Part shown: positions 10,150-19,416 of the stretch, piece by piece | How positions within the stretch are numbered: position 1 is the stretch's first letter | Layout of the letters: the number at the start of each line of letters is the position of its first letter | DNA from: Condylostoma magnum | Taxonomy: Eukaryota > Ciliophora > Heterotrichea > Heterotrichida > Condylostomatidae | Direction: 5' to 3' | Length of the DNA: 25,660 nt | Assembly: GCA_920105805.1 (NCBI GenBank) | Contig: CAKKTI010000288.1 | Location: forward strand, 1 to 25,660 | Position numbers and translations under genes: made by a program | The notes under the pieces: generated by a model | Told to the model about the DNA's origin: nothing | Database searches by the model: none | Seen by the model: only the letters and a program-made list of their open reading frames with translations

Positions 10150-11331
10150 ATGTAATTCGATGAGTACTTAAACTGGTTTAGAGAGTAACCAGGGAGTTAG
10201 ATTTCTAAGAACCAATATATTATATAGCAAATGAATTAATGAGTACAGTAAGATCAGATAGACCTACATTGATTAAGACAGTTTTCCTTTAGAGGCATTC
10301 CAGACGAGCTAAAAGGCCTTCGTTCTTTTATATGAAAAATCCTGCTAAACTACCTGCCTGCAAACCCTACATCTTGAGAATTATCTTTGAATTAAAATAG
10401 ATAAAACTACGATTATTTTAAGCATGAGTTTCTATAAAGCCCTAATTATGATATAGATGTGTTTAATACTGAAGAGGAAGATCCAGATGATGAGGTTCTA
10501 GACACAATACTGAAGGATATAAAGCGTACTAGGCCTGATATGAATTTCTTTCTGACTCCTACTACCTTATCACATAACGATATAGTAATAGGAAATATAC
10601 CTAAACGAAACTACAATTTACCTTTTATTACAGGATTCAATGATATGATCGATAGCTAACAAGACGACCCTTACCTACAGGCTCTTGCTAGCAACGAGGA
10701 TATAGAAAAGCATATTGACGTAATGGCTAGAATTTTGTTTATATTTGCTAAGTTGAATCCAGGTATAAAATATGTTTAAGGGATGAATGAATTACTAGCT
10801 CCCATTTACTACTGTTTTGCGTAGGACAGGCATCCCTTATTCCAGCCGTATATAGAGGCCGATACTTTCTACTGTTTCACCTCTCTTATTTCCGAAATGA
10901 GGGATTCCTTTGTGAAAACCTTAGACTCTACATAAGGAGGAATAGAGGGCCAATTAATCAAGTTTGAAAAGCTTTTATAAAGACACGATATATAAGTGTA
11001 CAACACACTGAAACAGTAGCAAATTTTACCTCATTTTTACTGTATGAAATGATTAATGCTTTTACTCTCCTAGGAATTCTCATTGCCAGAAGTAACAAGA
11101 TTATGAGACTCAGTTCTGGCAGATCCTCATAGATTTAACTTCTTTTATTACATCTGTCTCTCCAGGGTATTACAAGTAAGAGACGTCCTTATAAAAGGTG
11201 AGTTTTCAGACAGTATGGATATTCTACAACGTCCCCCATGCAATGATGTTGAGCTAATGATACATATTGCAATAAATTCAATGCGGAGAGACTACTCAAC
11301 CCATCGTGACTACCAAACACTGCTTAATTAG
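10150..11331 (+). CDS. TBC1D13-like Rab GTPase-activating protein
   Basis: The protein has 393 residues (human TBC1D13 has 400) from ATG at 10150 to TAG at 11329-11331, followed by TAA. The TBC domain begins with FRGIPDELKGLRSFIWKILL (about residues 47-66). The catalytic arginine-finger motif IxxDxxR appears as ILKDIKRT and the glutamine-finger YxQ as KYVQGMNEL. Further family marks are ILFIFAKLNPG, EADTFYCFTSLISEMRDSF, LLLSQEFSLPEVTRLWDS and FNFFYYICLSR. TBC proteins stimulate GTP hydrolysis by Rab GTPases in membrane traffic, and the mammalian homologue acts on Rab35. An ATG at 10231 is also in frame, but the upstream one gives a good N-terminus and meets the divergent gene. GET1 starts 8 bp after the stop in a different frame. 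Confidence 0.93.
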
Positions 11332-11339
11332 TAATATAA

Positions 11340-11783
11340 ATGTTAGTTTTACTTATAATATCCGCTTCATCTCTCATTTTAAAATACCTCCAAAACTTCT
11401 AATTCAAGTCCGAGTAACCCTCATCTCCTAGACTCAGCCTTTAAAATGAAATCAATTAACTAAAAGCGCAAGCAATTGAGCTAAACACTCCATCAACCAT
11501 AGCTGAGTACGGGAGATTGATGCGTAGGATAATTACAATGGAGAAGCAATTACAACAAATGCCAGCTGAGACGAAGGGTTAATAGGCAAACTACTTTCAC
11601 TACTCCTAGTATATAATGACTTTAATCCTGTACTTCTACTCAACCCCAGTTGGACCGATACCTCCTGCAGCTCTGTATCCCTTAGACTACCTTTTAGGAA
11701 GCTACAAAGGCCAAATATTATAAATAAACTGTGGATTATGGTTTCTACTCAACTGGAGTATAGTTAGAAAATTAATAACCTAG
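11340..11783 (+). CDS. GET1: GET1/WRB-like receptor for tail-anchored protein insertion
   Basis: The protein has 147 residues from ATG at 11340 to TAG at 11781-11783; an alternative stop is TAA at 11793. An N-terminal transmembrane segment (MLVLLIISASSLILKYL) is followed by a cytosolic coiled coil (AIELNTPSTIAEYGRLMRRI, then ITMEKQLQQMP) and two more hydrophobic segments. These include the family-like FYSTPVGPIPPAALYPLDYL, which aligns in pattern with the YYSVPV-x-PLDRL stretch of animal WRB. GET1/WRB with GET2/CAML forms the ER insertase that receives tail-anchored proteins from GET3. It is somewhat shorter than human WRB (174). It is in the same frame as the downstream ThrRS with only reassignable stop codons between them, so the exact end is uncertain. 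Confidence 0.8.
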
Positions 11784-11840
11784 AAACTACTATAAATAAT
11801 GTTTTTAAGGCGCCTGCCATTATTATATAATCTTAAAACA

Positions 11841-14294
11841 ATGAGCTAAGAGGAAGGAAAGCGTATGATTGCTGCTACTACTCACAGTCTTACAACTGTA
11901 GGCAAGATAGGAGGAGATTTCTAAATGCAATAAGACCCTGCGTTCCTAGGGGAACGCCTTAGTATTTTTGAGCAATTTTATAATGAATATGCTCAGTACC
12001 TCGCGTCTAAGCCTAAGGAGCCTATTTAGATTGTGTTGCCGGATGGTAATGTGAAGTAAGGGACGTCTTGGGAGTCTACCCCTATGGACATTGCAAAGTC
12101 AATCAGCAGGAAGCTAGCTAATGATGCTGTTGCGGCGAAGGTTAAGTACAGTAGGAGGCTGGGAGAGGATGAATTAGTAAGTGCAGACCAGCATGATGAG
12201 GAGGAAGACTTGGATTTGGGGCAGTGGGAAATCGTAGACATGACTAGACCTTTAGAGGGAGACTGCGAGATGCAGTTGCTGACCTTTGAGGACAAAGAAG
12301 GGAAAACGGTGTTTTGGCATTCCAGTGCTCATATTCTTGGCGCTAGTATTGAAAAGGTGTTCGGGGCATATTTGTGCACAGGTCCTCCAGTTAATCCTGG
12401 GTTTTTCTATGACGCGTACATGGGGCAAAACTCAGTTTCCCAAGATAATTTTGAAGTATTAAACAAGGCAGCATAAGATTTGATTTAACAAAAGCAGGCA
12501 TTTTAGAGAATTATATTGACTAAGGAGCAAGCTCTCTAATTATTTGCTTATAATCCCTTCAAGGTACAGTTAATTTCCAACAAGATCCCAGATGGCGGTA
12601 AAACAACTGCTTATAGATGCGGCTACTTTATTGATCTATGCACAGGACCTCATCTTCCCAACACAGTTAACGTCAGGGCTTTCTCAGTAACTAAAAACTC
12701 ATCAGCATATTGGCTTGCTAAGGCGGAGAATGATTCTTTATAAAGAGTCTATGGTGTTTCTTTCCCTAGCAAGAAAGAACTAAGTGAGTATATCCATTTA
12801 CAATAAGAAGCTGCTAAGAGAGACCACAGAAATGTTGGAAGGAGTCAAGAGCTGTACTTCTGGCATCCTTTTTCACCCGGAAGCACCTTCTTCTTGCCCT
12901 CTGGTGCACATATATATAACAAACTAGTTGATTTTATAAGAGATGAATACAGGGTTAGAGGGTTCTCGGAAGTAGTCACTCCTAATATATACAACTTAGA
13001 TTTATGGAAGACATCAGGACACTATTAAAATTACAAGGATGCAATGTTCCTATTTTCTGTAGAAAACTAAGAATTTGGAATGAAGCCTATGAATTGTCCC
13101 GGACATTGCCTTATGTTTAGGCATGTTTAAAGAACTTATAGAGAATTGCCTATTAGATACGCTGATTTTGGAGTCCTGCATAGAAATGAACTAAGTGGGG
13201 CGTTGACTGGACTTACCAGAGTAAGAAGATTTTAATAAGACGATGCACATATTTTCTGTAGACAGGATCAAGTAGAAGAGGAAATCATGGGAGCTTTAGA
13301 TTTCCTAAGCTATATTTACAGTGTATTCGGGTTCTCGTTTGAACTAGAATTATCGACTAAGCCTGCAAAAGCTTTAGGAAGTGATGAAATCTGGAGAAAT
13401 GCTGAATAATAACTATAAAATGCACTAGATAGGTCCGGATTACCCTGGAAACTTAATCCGGGTGATGGGGCTTTCTATGGACCTAAAATTGATATAATGG
13501 TGCTGGATGCTTTGAAACGTAAGCACCAGTGTGCTACTATTTAATTAGATATTAACTTACCTGCCAGATTTGATTTATAATATAGAGTTGAGGACATGAA
13601 TCCAGTAGAGTAAGAGTTGATTTAATATGAAGATATGGTAGAGAAGTAACTTAAGCCTGGATTCAGAAGGCCTATAATAATCCACAGAGCAATTCTAGGA
13701 TCAGTGGAAAGAATGATTGCTATTCTAACTGAGAACTACGGAGGTAAATGGCCATTCTGGATTTCTCCTAGATAGGTAGCAATACTTCCAATCAGTGACA
13801 ATTTTATACCCTATGCAACAAACGTGGCTAATAGACTCTAATTAGAAGGATATATGGTAAATGTTGATCAATCCAACGTTACTTTGAATAAAAAGATTAG
13901 AAATGCTTAATTAGAACAATACAATTTTATAGCAGTAGTTGGATAGGAAGAAGTGAATTCTAATATGGTTGATATAAGAAATAGAGAGCAAAATAGAAGT
14001 ATGGGTAAATTCACTATCACTTCATTTATTCAATTACTCAAAGAATAAGAGCCCCCGAAATCTTAAGCTTGGGTAAATCTAAAGGAAAGATCAGCTTTTG
14101 AAGACACTGTTGAAATTAAAAAGACATTTTCTATGAAAGACTTAAATGAGAAATTACAGCTCAGTACTTTCTTAAATGGGGAGGAACTACAGAAAGAAGA
14201 TTTAGAATTGTTCGAAGGATTTGAAAAAGAGCCAAATGTAGAAAATTATCCTCATTTAGTAAGATGGTGGAGGCATATCAAGTCCCTTAGGTAG
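11841..14294 (+). CDS. Threonyl-tRNA synthetase with C-terminal GST-C-like domain
   Basis: About 817 residues run from ATG at 11841. The order is: TGS-like N-domain ([13 protein letters not shown]), second-additional editing-type domain ([10 protein letters not shown] near 157; [17 protein letters not shown]), class II core with motif 1 region, the zinc-site stretch [15 protein letters not shown], motif 2 ([20 protein letters not shown]) and motif 3 ([10 protein letters not shown]), then the anticodon-binding domain ([16 protein letters not shown]). It charges tRNA-Thr. From residue 743 there is an unusual tail of the GST-C-like type known from eEF1B and multi-synthetase proteins ([33 protein letters not shown]). 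WKTSGHYQNYKD, where TAA is the Gln, helps prove the code. The stop is TAG TAA at 14292-14297, or else TAA at 14340-14342 (833 aa). No paralogue was seen, only a relic tail at 16318. Confidence 0.95.
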
Positions 14295-14389
14295 TAATTG
14301 TAGTTTCAGGATATCTTTGGTTTAACTGTTAAGACAGTGTAAGTGAATTTAATGAGTTGATTATTTACATTTTTTAACTTCATAAGCTT

Positions 14390-14870
14390 TATAAAACAGT
14401 AGCAAGATGTTTAAGTAATTCATATTAATAATAATACTCTTTTAATGCTTCATCTGTTCATTATCGTATAGCTTAATTTATCCTCCTACAATAAAAATAA
14501 CAAATATGGATATTACACGTTTTTTAGTAAAACTGTAACTTATTAATGATATTGTGTAATCATTCTTATGCTTCGGCACTTTGACTTTTGAATGCACCTA
14601 TATTAGCTAGATCATTTATTTATATAAGCACTTCTTTCTGTATATAAAATGATAAATAAATTATGGCTCGGATTACCCTGTCTCCAACGCAATACTCAGA
14701 CCCTAAAAATTTAAGTAGGTAAAGACTACTCAAAGCATGAATCATAAATCTCCTAAAAATGAAACAGGTTAATTGTGTAAATAATTATGTATTTGCTTAT
14801 TATCAGATTGGAGATAGCACTGAAATTTGCTAAGATATTTTGCTTTAAAGTACTAAGAGTTGTCTTATTT
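14390..14870 (-). pseudogene. Decayed LIS1 copy (duplication copy I)
   Basis: Read on the minus strand, this segment follows intact LIS1 (16556-17791) in order with many substitutions and deletions. LIS1 CAGTACTTTCTCTCGCAAAA corresponds to TTAGTACTTTAAAGCAAAA. LIS1 ATGAAGTGCTGTAGTGCGTC corresponds to ATGATTCATGCTTTGAGTAG. LIS1 CACAATATAAGTGGAATTAC corresponds to CACAATATCATTAATAAGTT. The downstream flank into the MFS gene (ATTTAAATACTAAAATTAATT against ATTTAAATATTAAAGTTAATT) also matches. Most WD repeats are missing. It sits between ThrRS and MFS-1 exactly where a tandem duplication would place a LIS1 copy. The alignment was done by eye. An open plus-strand frame here (from ATG 14407) is treated as its antisense shadow. 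Confidence 0.65.
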
Positions 14871-14894
14871 TCATTTTTTATTTAAATACTAAAA

Positions 14895-16166
14895 TTAATT
14901 AGGTGGCAATAAATTTGATGATTGCTGTAAATCTTTTGTAGCTCTTATAAGCAATTGCTTTATAAATAGGGAAGATACTAACCCTATGAATAAAATAATC
15001 CCAGAGAAATAAACTCCTATTATTCCATAGTCTAATAATCATATTGATATAAAAGTTTAGGCTATTCCTACTACTTACCCTCCTGTATTCAAAATTCCTC
15101 CTACCATTGCCTCTCCTACAGGATATACTAACTCGCATCCAAAGTCATATCCAACTGGAATACCTGCTATCATAAAAAATCCAACAGAAGCAGCTAGTAT
15201 AGAAGTGATCCAAACTTGCTCTAATTACAAAGTTAAAGCAAATAGGCAAATCATTACAGTAGATATTAATAGAATAATCACAAATACCAATTTAAACTTT
15301 TAATTTTTGTCTAAAATTATCCCAAAGACAGCACATCCTATAAACCCTACAATAATAAATAAAGCTCCAAACAAGGAGCTATCAGTCTGATTAAAACTTA
15401 CAGAGTCAAAACTATATGGGTCAGTAATTTGCTCTAAAAGTGTAGCTAAGGTATTGACAGTTCCTTGTCCACAAGAAAATGATATAAGTAAAAATCTGAA
15501 AGAAGGAGACTTTGCACATCTCGATATTGCAGATTTAAACTCGTCTCTTTGTTCATCAGCCGTATTGCTGGGTGGTATGGGTGGTTTTGCCTTATAAAAC
15601 AATATAGTAGGGATAGCAGCACATCCTACCACTATCAACTCAACCAACATCAAGTAAAATACATCGTTTTTATCAGAATTATCCCCTACAAGTATTGAGG
15701 GAATCACAAATCCAATTGCAGCTCCCAAGGAATTACAAGCAGATCCTAAGGTAGTGGCTAATGTTCTTTAGTTTTAAGGAAACCAATCAGCTGCTACCTT
15801 AGCTGGAGCGTTTAATAGAAAAGGCTGGCCTATTGCTGATAATACATTTCCTAGTAAAACTCATACAAAGTCTCATACTGCTCCGAGCCTTATAAACGCA
15901 CCTATAAGAGTAAATCCAGCTCCGAATAATATACCAACCTTCATACCGTATTTGTCTATTAAGTAATTTGAAGGAAATACAATAAAAACGAATATAATCA
16001 TGTATACTAAAGAGCACATATTAACATATATAGATCCGATTCCATAAATATCCTTTAAATTGTCAGCAATGGGCGAACAAACTACTCACATTATAGCATT
16101 TACATTAGTTGTTATGGAAAACAGGAAAAGCATGAGTCATCTAATAGGATAAACTTAAGTTTTCAT
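14895..16166 (-). CDS. FLVCR/SLC49-like major facilitator transporter, copy 1
   Basis: The protein has 423 residues from ATG at 16166 to TAA at 14897-14895. It is a twelve-helix MFS protein, starting MKTQVYPIRWLMLFLFS and continuing with SITTNVNAIMWVVCSPIAD and a loop-2 motif (NYLIDKYGMKVG). The FLVCR-like helix-4/5 stretch GQPFLLNAPAKVAADWFP then NQRTLATTLGSACNSLGAAIG is present. FLVCR/SLC49 members carry heme, choline or related small molecules; the substrate here is unknown. TGA encodes Trp in several helices (GAVWDFVWVLLGN). The C-terminal cytosolic tail is short. The gene is about 90% identical to copy 2 in the central half and less so at the 3' end. It is convergent with ThrRS across the LIS1 relic, and its 5' flank runs straight into the ACP relic. 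Confidence 0.9.
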
Positions 16167-16184
16167 TTTATTATTTCAACACAT

Positions 16185-16316
16185 AAAATTACTATATAAT
16201 TAAGAAAATCGTTTTGACTTTTATAACTGAATTGCCACCTATGCTTACTTCATGCTGATCTTCTACAATCCACTGGTCTCTATTGCACTTATTCCTATAT
16301 TTTAAAAGCTAAGCTT
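16185..16316 (-). pseudogene. Truncated, decayed acyl carrier protein copy
   Basis: This sequence parallels the intact ACP gene at 19127-19405 in the same position relative to the MFS start. Plus-strand CTTACTTCATGCTGATCTTC corresponds to CTACTTCATACTAATCTTCC. The stretch TATTGCACTTATTCCTATATT corresponds to AATCTATTCCTATTTTCTCA around the phosphopantetheine site. Homology stops at about 16315 (AAGCT), inside the ACP coding region, and the first third of the gene, including its start, is absent. So the copy was probably broken when the duplication formed and then decayed; several small indels are seen. Confidence 0.7.
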
Positions 16317-16525
16317 ATATATTTTATGCAACAAGCTAATAGACTATATAGCTAATGCTACTTTGATTAAATAATGCTAGAATAACACAATAGCAGTAAT
16401 AAAAAAGCGAGAAGATTTAAAGCCTGGATAAATCTAAAGAAAAGACTAGTTCTTAAATAGCGATGACTTAGAGCTATTCGAAAAAGTATCAAATCCCTTA
16501 GATAGTAATAATAGCCCTAATGCAC
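16317..16525 (+). pseudogene. Truncated, decayed 3' end of threonyl-tRNA synthetase
   Basis: Short blocks match ThrRS 13815-14300 in order. TATGCAACAAGCTAATAGAC corresponds to TATGCAACAAACGTGGCTAATAGAC. The stretch AATGCTACTTTGATTAAA corresponds to AACGTTACTTTGAATAAA. GCCTGGATAAATCTAAAGAA corresponds to GCTTGGGTAAATCTAAAGGA at the start of the GST-like tail. GACTTAGAGCTATTCGAAAA and then ATCAAATCCCTTAGATAGTAA match the ThrRS end, including the TAG TAA pair. Large internal deletions have shortened about 490 bp to 200 bp. No 5' part of ThrRS is present. The relic is out of reach of any promoter that would make a synthetase. Confidence 0.75.
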
Positions 16526-16555
16526 ATTTCCTTCAACCCAATATTTGAAATATAA

Positions 16556-17791
16556 CTACCTACACTCCCAGATCTTTACAATCTTGTCTACACTTCCCGA
16601 TGCCAATAATGGATACTTGTTACTTAAATTCAAACACGTTACAAAATGGTTATGGGCATCCATAATCCTCTTAGCCTGATTCCCATTATGCAACTCCCAA
16701 ACCCTTATACTTTTATCATCTCCACAGGAGAACAAGTATTTGCCATCCACATGAAACGCTAATTACCTTACCCAATTATCATGTCCCTGCAACACAATAA
16801 GGCAATTAGCAGAATAAATCTCCCAAATCCTTATACTTTTATCCCTTGAAGCAGAGGCCAGAAACTCGAAACTTTCGTTGTCAACTCCTTAAAACGAGGG
16901 TGAGCTTTGTATAGTCCTCGTGGCAGCCTCGTTAGCAAATACAACATCCTCTACTACATTGCTGTGCCCACTCAGTATCTATAGAGGATCTGGGTTGTCA
17001 ATGGTCCATACTATAATCTCTTCGTCATTACTACACGAGGCCAGTAGATCCCCACCGAGGTTGATACAGACCTGTCTTACCCACTCGTTGTGCCCTTGGT
17101 AGGTTCTCACACAAAAGCCTGTACTCATTTCCCAGAGCTTTATTGTGCGATCGCGGGAACAGCTTAGCAGAAAGTCGCCATTTGGCACAAATGTAATTCC
17201 ACTTATATTGTGGTCATGGCCGTTTAGAGTACGAGTACAGTCGTAGGAGTCCATGCCTCATACTTTTATAGTGAGATCGGCGGAACATGAGGCCAGTAAG
17301 CCACCGTTGTTGGGCTCGAATGCTAGACTGTTTACTGTTGATGTATGGCCTTTTAAGGATCTCTCGAGTTGGGAGGACTCATAATCTCATATTCTCACTG
17401 TAGCGTCTTCTGAGGATGTAGCGATTAGAGAGTAGAGGGGATGGAATACACAGCATGTTATAGGCTGAGTGTGTCCTTAAAGAACTGATTTTTCCGGCTG
17501 TCTTGGCAATCCGTCATTCTTTTCTTCGGTAATTTCTGATAGCTTTTTACCAGGGCCATACTAGGCAACTTAGTCTTTTAATTGGGTGATTTCATTCGTA
17601 ATGGAAATTACACGCTGCTAAAGACGCACTACAGCACTTCATTTTTTCTCTAATGTTTTATCAGGTTCTAATTCTTCAGTAATACTGAGATGTTACTGCA
17701 ATGAAGCAGCGGATTAGTTGAGATTTTGCGAGAGAAAGTACTGAAAAATCGCCTTATGTAGTTTTTCTCTCTCACGTGATGTAAGCATCAT
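16556..17791 (-). CDS. LIS1: LIS1 (PAFAH1B1-like) dynein regulator
   Basis: The protein has 411 residues (human LIS1 has 410) from ATG at 17791 to TAG at 16558-16556. The N-terminus is a LisH-like segment ([20 protein letters not shown]), then a coiled coil (TLEKKWSAVVRLQQRV, human EKKWTSVIRLQKKV) and the linker YGPGKKL then LPRQPEK. Seven WD40 repeats follow, with [78 protein letters not shown] and the exact family end KIWECR. LIS1 binds the cytoplasmic dynein motor domain and controls minus-end transport and nuclear or basal-body positioning. Internal TGA (RIWDYE, KVWGMD), TAG (PLQILSGH) and TAA codons are sense, while TAG after WECR is the stop. This makes it the best single proof of dual codon use. 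Confidence 0.97.
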
Positions 17792-17810
17792 TTTTATTTA
17801 AATATTAAAG

Positions 17811-19100
17811 TTAATTAGAATGTACTAAATTAGGAGTTGGTATTAAATTGGATGACTGCTGTAAATCTTGGTTACTTCTTATAAGCAATTCCTTAATGAA
17901 TAAGGAGGATGTTAGTCCTATGAGCAAAATAATACCAGAGAAATAAACTCCTATTACTCCATAGTCTAATAGTCATATTGAAATAAAAGATTAGCATATT
18001 CCCATTATTTATCCTACTGTATTTAAGATTCCTCCTACCATTGTCTCTCCTACAGGATATACTAACTCACATCCAAAATCATACCCAATTGGAATCAATG
18101 CTACCATAAAAAATCCAATAAATGAACTTACCATAGCTGTGATTCAAATCTTTCCTAATTATAAAGTTAAAGCAAATACACAAATTACAACAGTAGATAC
18201 TGATAAGAGGGTAACAAATATCAGTTTATATTTTGAATTTTTGTCTAAAATAGTCCCAAAGACAGCACATCCTATAAACCCTGTAACAATAAATAATACT
18301 CCAAATAAGGAACTATCAGCCTGATTATAACTTACAGAGTCAAAACCATATGGGTCAGTAATTTGCTCTAAAAGTGTAGCTAAAGTATTATTAGTTCCTT
18401 ATACACAGGCAAATGAAATAAGCAGAAATCTAAAAGAAGGAGACTTAATACATCTTGATATTGCGGGTTTAAACTCGTCTCTTTATTCATCAGCTGTATT
18501 ACTGGGTGGTATGGGTGGTTTTGCCTTATAAAACAATATAGCAGGAATAGCAGCACATCCTACCACTATAAACTCAACCAACATCAAGTAAAATACATCG
18601 TTTTTATCAGAATTATCCCCTACAAGTATTGAGGGAATCACAAGCCCAATTGCAGCTCCTAAGGAATTACAAGAAGATCCTAAGGTAGTAGCTAATGTTC
18701 TTTAGTTTTAAGGAAACCAATCCGATGCTACCTTAGCCGGAGCATTTAGTAGAAAAGGCTGGCCTATTGCTGATAATATATTTCCTAGCAAAACTCATAC
18801 AAAGTCTCATACTGCTCCGAGTCTTATAAACGCACCTATAAGAGTAAATCCAGCTCCGAATAATATACCAACCTTCATACCGTATTTATTTATTACATAA
18901 TTTGAAGGAAACGCAAATAGAACGAATGTAATCATTGCGACTAAAGAACACATATTAACATATATAGACCCAATTCCATATATGTCCTTCAAGTGGTTAG
19001 CAATAGGAGAACATACTACCCATACAATAGCATTTACATTAGTTGTTATGGAAAACAGGAAAAGCATGAGTCATCTAATCGAGTAAACTTATGTTTTCAT
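17811..19100 (-). CDS. FLVCR/SLC49-like major facilitator transporter, copy 2
   Basis: The protein has 429 residues from ATG at 19100 to TAA at 17813-17811. It is a close paralogue of the gene at 14895-16166, with the same MFS fold: MKTQVYSIRWLMLFLFS, GIGSIYVNMCSLVAMITF, VINKYGMKVG, GQPFLLNAPAKVASDWFP. The C-terminal tail is six residues longer (IPTPNLVHSN instead of LPPN). It lies 19 bp downstream of the ATG of LIS1 on the same strand and 26 bp after the ACP stop. Differences from copy 1 cluster in the first and last thirds, with a very similar block in the middle. The substrate is unknown; heme, choline or other small organic cations are family possibilities. Confidence 0.9.
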
Positions 19101-19126
19101 TTTATTATTTCAACTCATAACTTTTA

Positions 19127-19405
19127 CTACTGAGATTTGGTGCTTAAGGCCTCATGTACTGCTTCCACGGCTTCAGAAACTGTTTTAATTTTCATAGCTT
19201 ACTCATCCCCTACGTCTACTTCATACTAATCTTCCAGTAGTACCACGGCTTCCACTGCATCCAAAGAATCTATTCCTATTTTCTCAAAACTAGCCTAAGC
19301 TGCCAGATTTTCAGGGTTGCAATTTTCAAACTGCTTTAAAATATCAAAAAGCTTGTGTTAAATTTCATCGCGAGTTGAAAATAATCTGCGGGCTATTCTC
19401 CACAT
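19127..19405 (-). CDS. Mitochondrial-type acyl carrier protein
   Basis: The protein has 92 residues from ATG at 19405 to TAG at 19129-19127, followed by TAA. The N-terminus MWRIARRLFSTRDEI is basic with an RxFST-type end, typical of a mitochondrial presequence. The ACP fold follows: helix 1 (HKLFDILKQFENC), the phosphopantetheine attachment motif GIDSLDAVEAVVLLED with Ser in DSL, and helix 3/4 (VDVGDEQAMKIKTVSEAVEA). ACP carries acyl chains for mitochondrial fatty-acid and lipoate synthesis, and in many eukaryotes is also a complex I and LYR-protein partner. Its start codon is 11 bp from the divergent start of the REEP gene. A truncated relic lies at 16185-16316. Confidence 0.93.
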
Positions 19406-19416
19406 ATTAATTTTTT

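Larger units (their letters stand above)
13800..16316. repeat. Tandem segmental duplication, copy I
   Basis: This copy spans the 3' part of ThrRS, the LIS1 relic, MFS-1 and the ACP relic. The order and orientations (+, -, -, -) equal those of copy II. The right end is inside ACP-derived sequence and joins ThrRS-derived sequence at about 16316. The left end lies near base 13800, inside the ThrRS anticodon-binding domain, because copy II starts at the matching ThrRS position. Confidence 0.75.
16317..19303. repeat. Tandem segmental duplication, copy II
   Basis: This copy spans the ThrRS 3' relic, intact LIS1, MFS-2 and the 3' two thirds of the intact ACP. It begins at the ThrRS/ACP junction near 16316 and ends, by comparison with the copy I junction, near 19302 inside ACP (TAAGCT). 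The equivalent MFS start codons are 2934 bp apart. Confidence 0.75.

Noticed and set aside
12026-12295. Minus-strand 89-codon ORF inside ThrRS
   Set aside because: It is antisense of a well-conserved ThrRS N-terminal region; no independent support.
14407-14890. Possible secreted protein on the plus strand (MFKQFILIIILFQCF...)
   Set aside because: It resembles a signal peptide but is the codon-aligned antisense of a minus-strand segment that aligns with LIS1, and the tandem duplication predicts a LIS1 copy here.
13800-19303. Assembly artefact as cause of the duplicated block
   Set aside because: The copies differ strongly (relics against intact genes, transporter copies with many substitutions), so a collapsed or repeated assembly of one sequence does not explain them.
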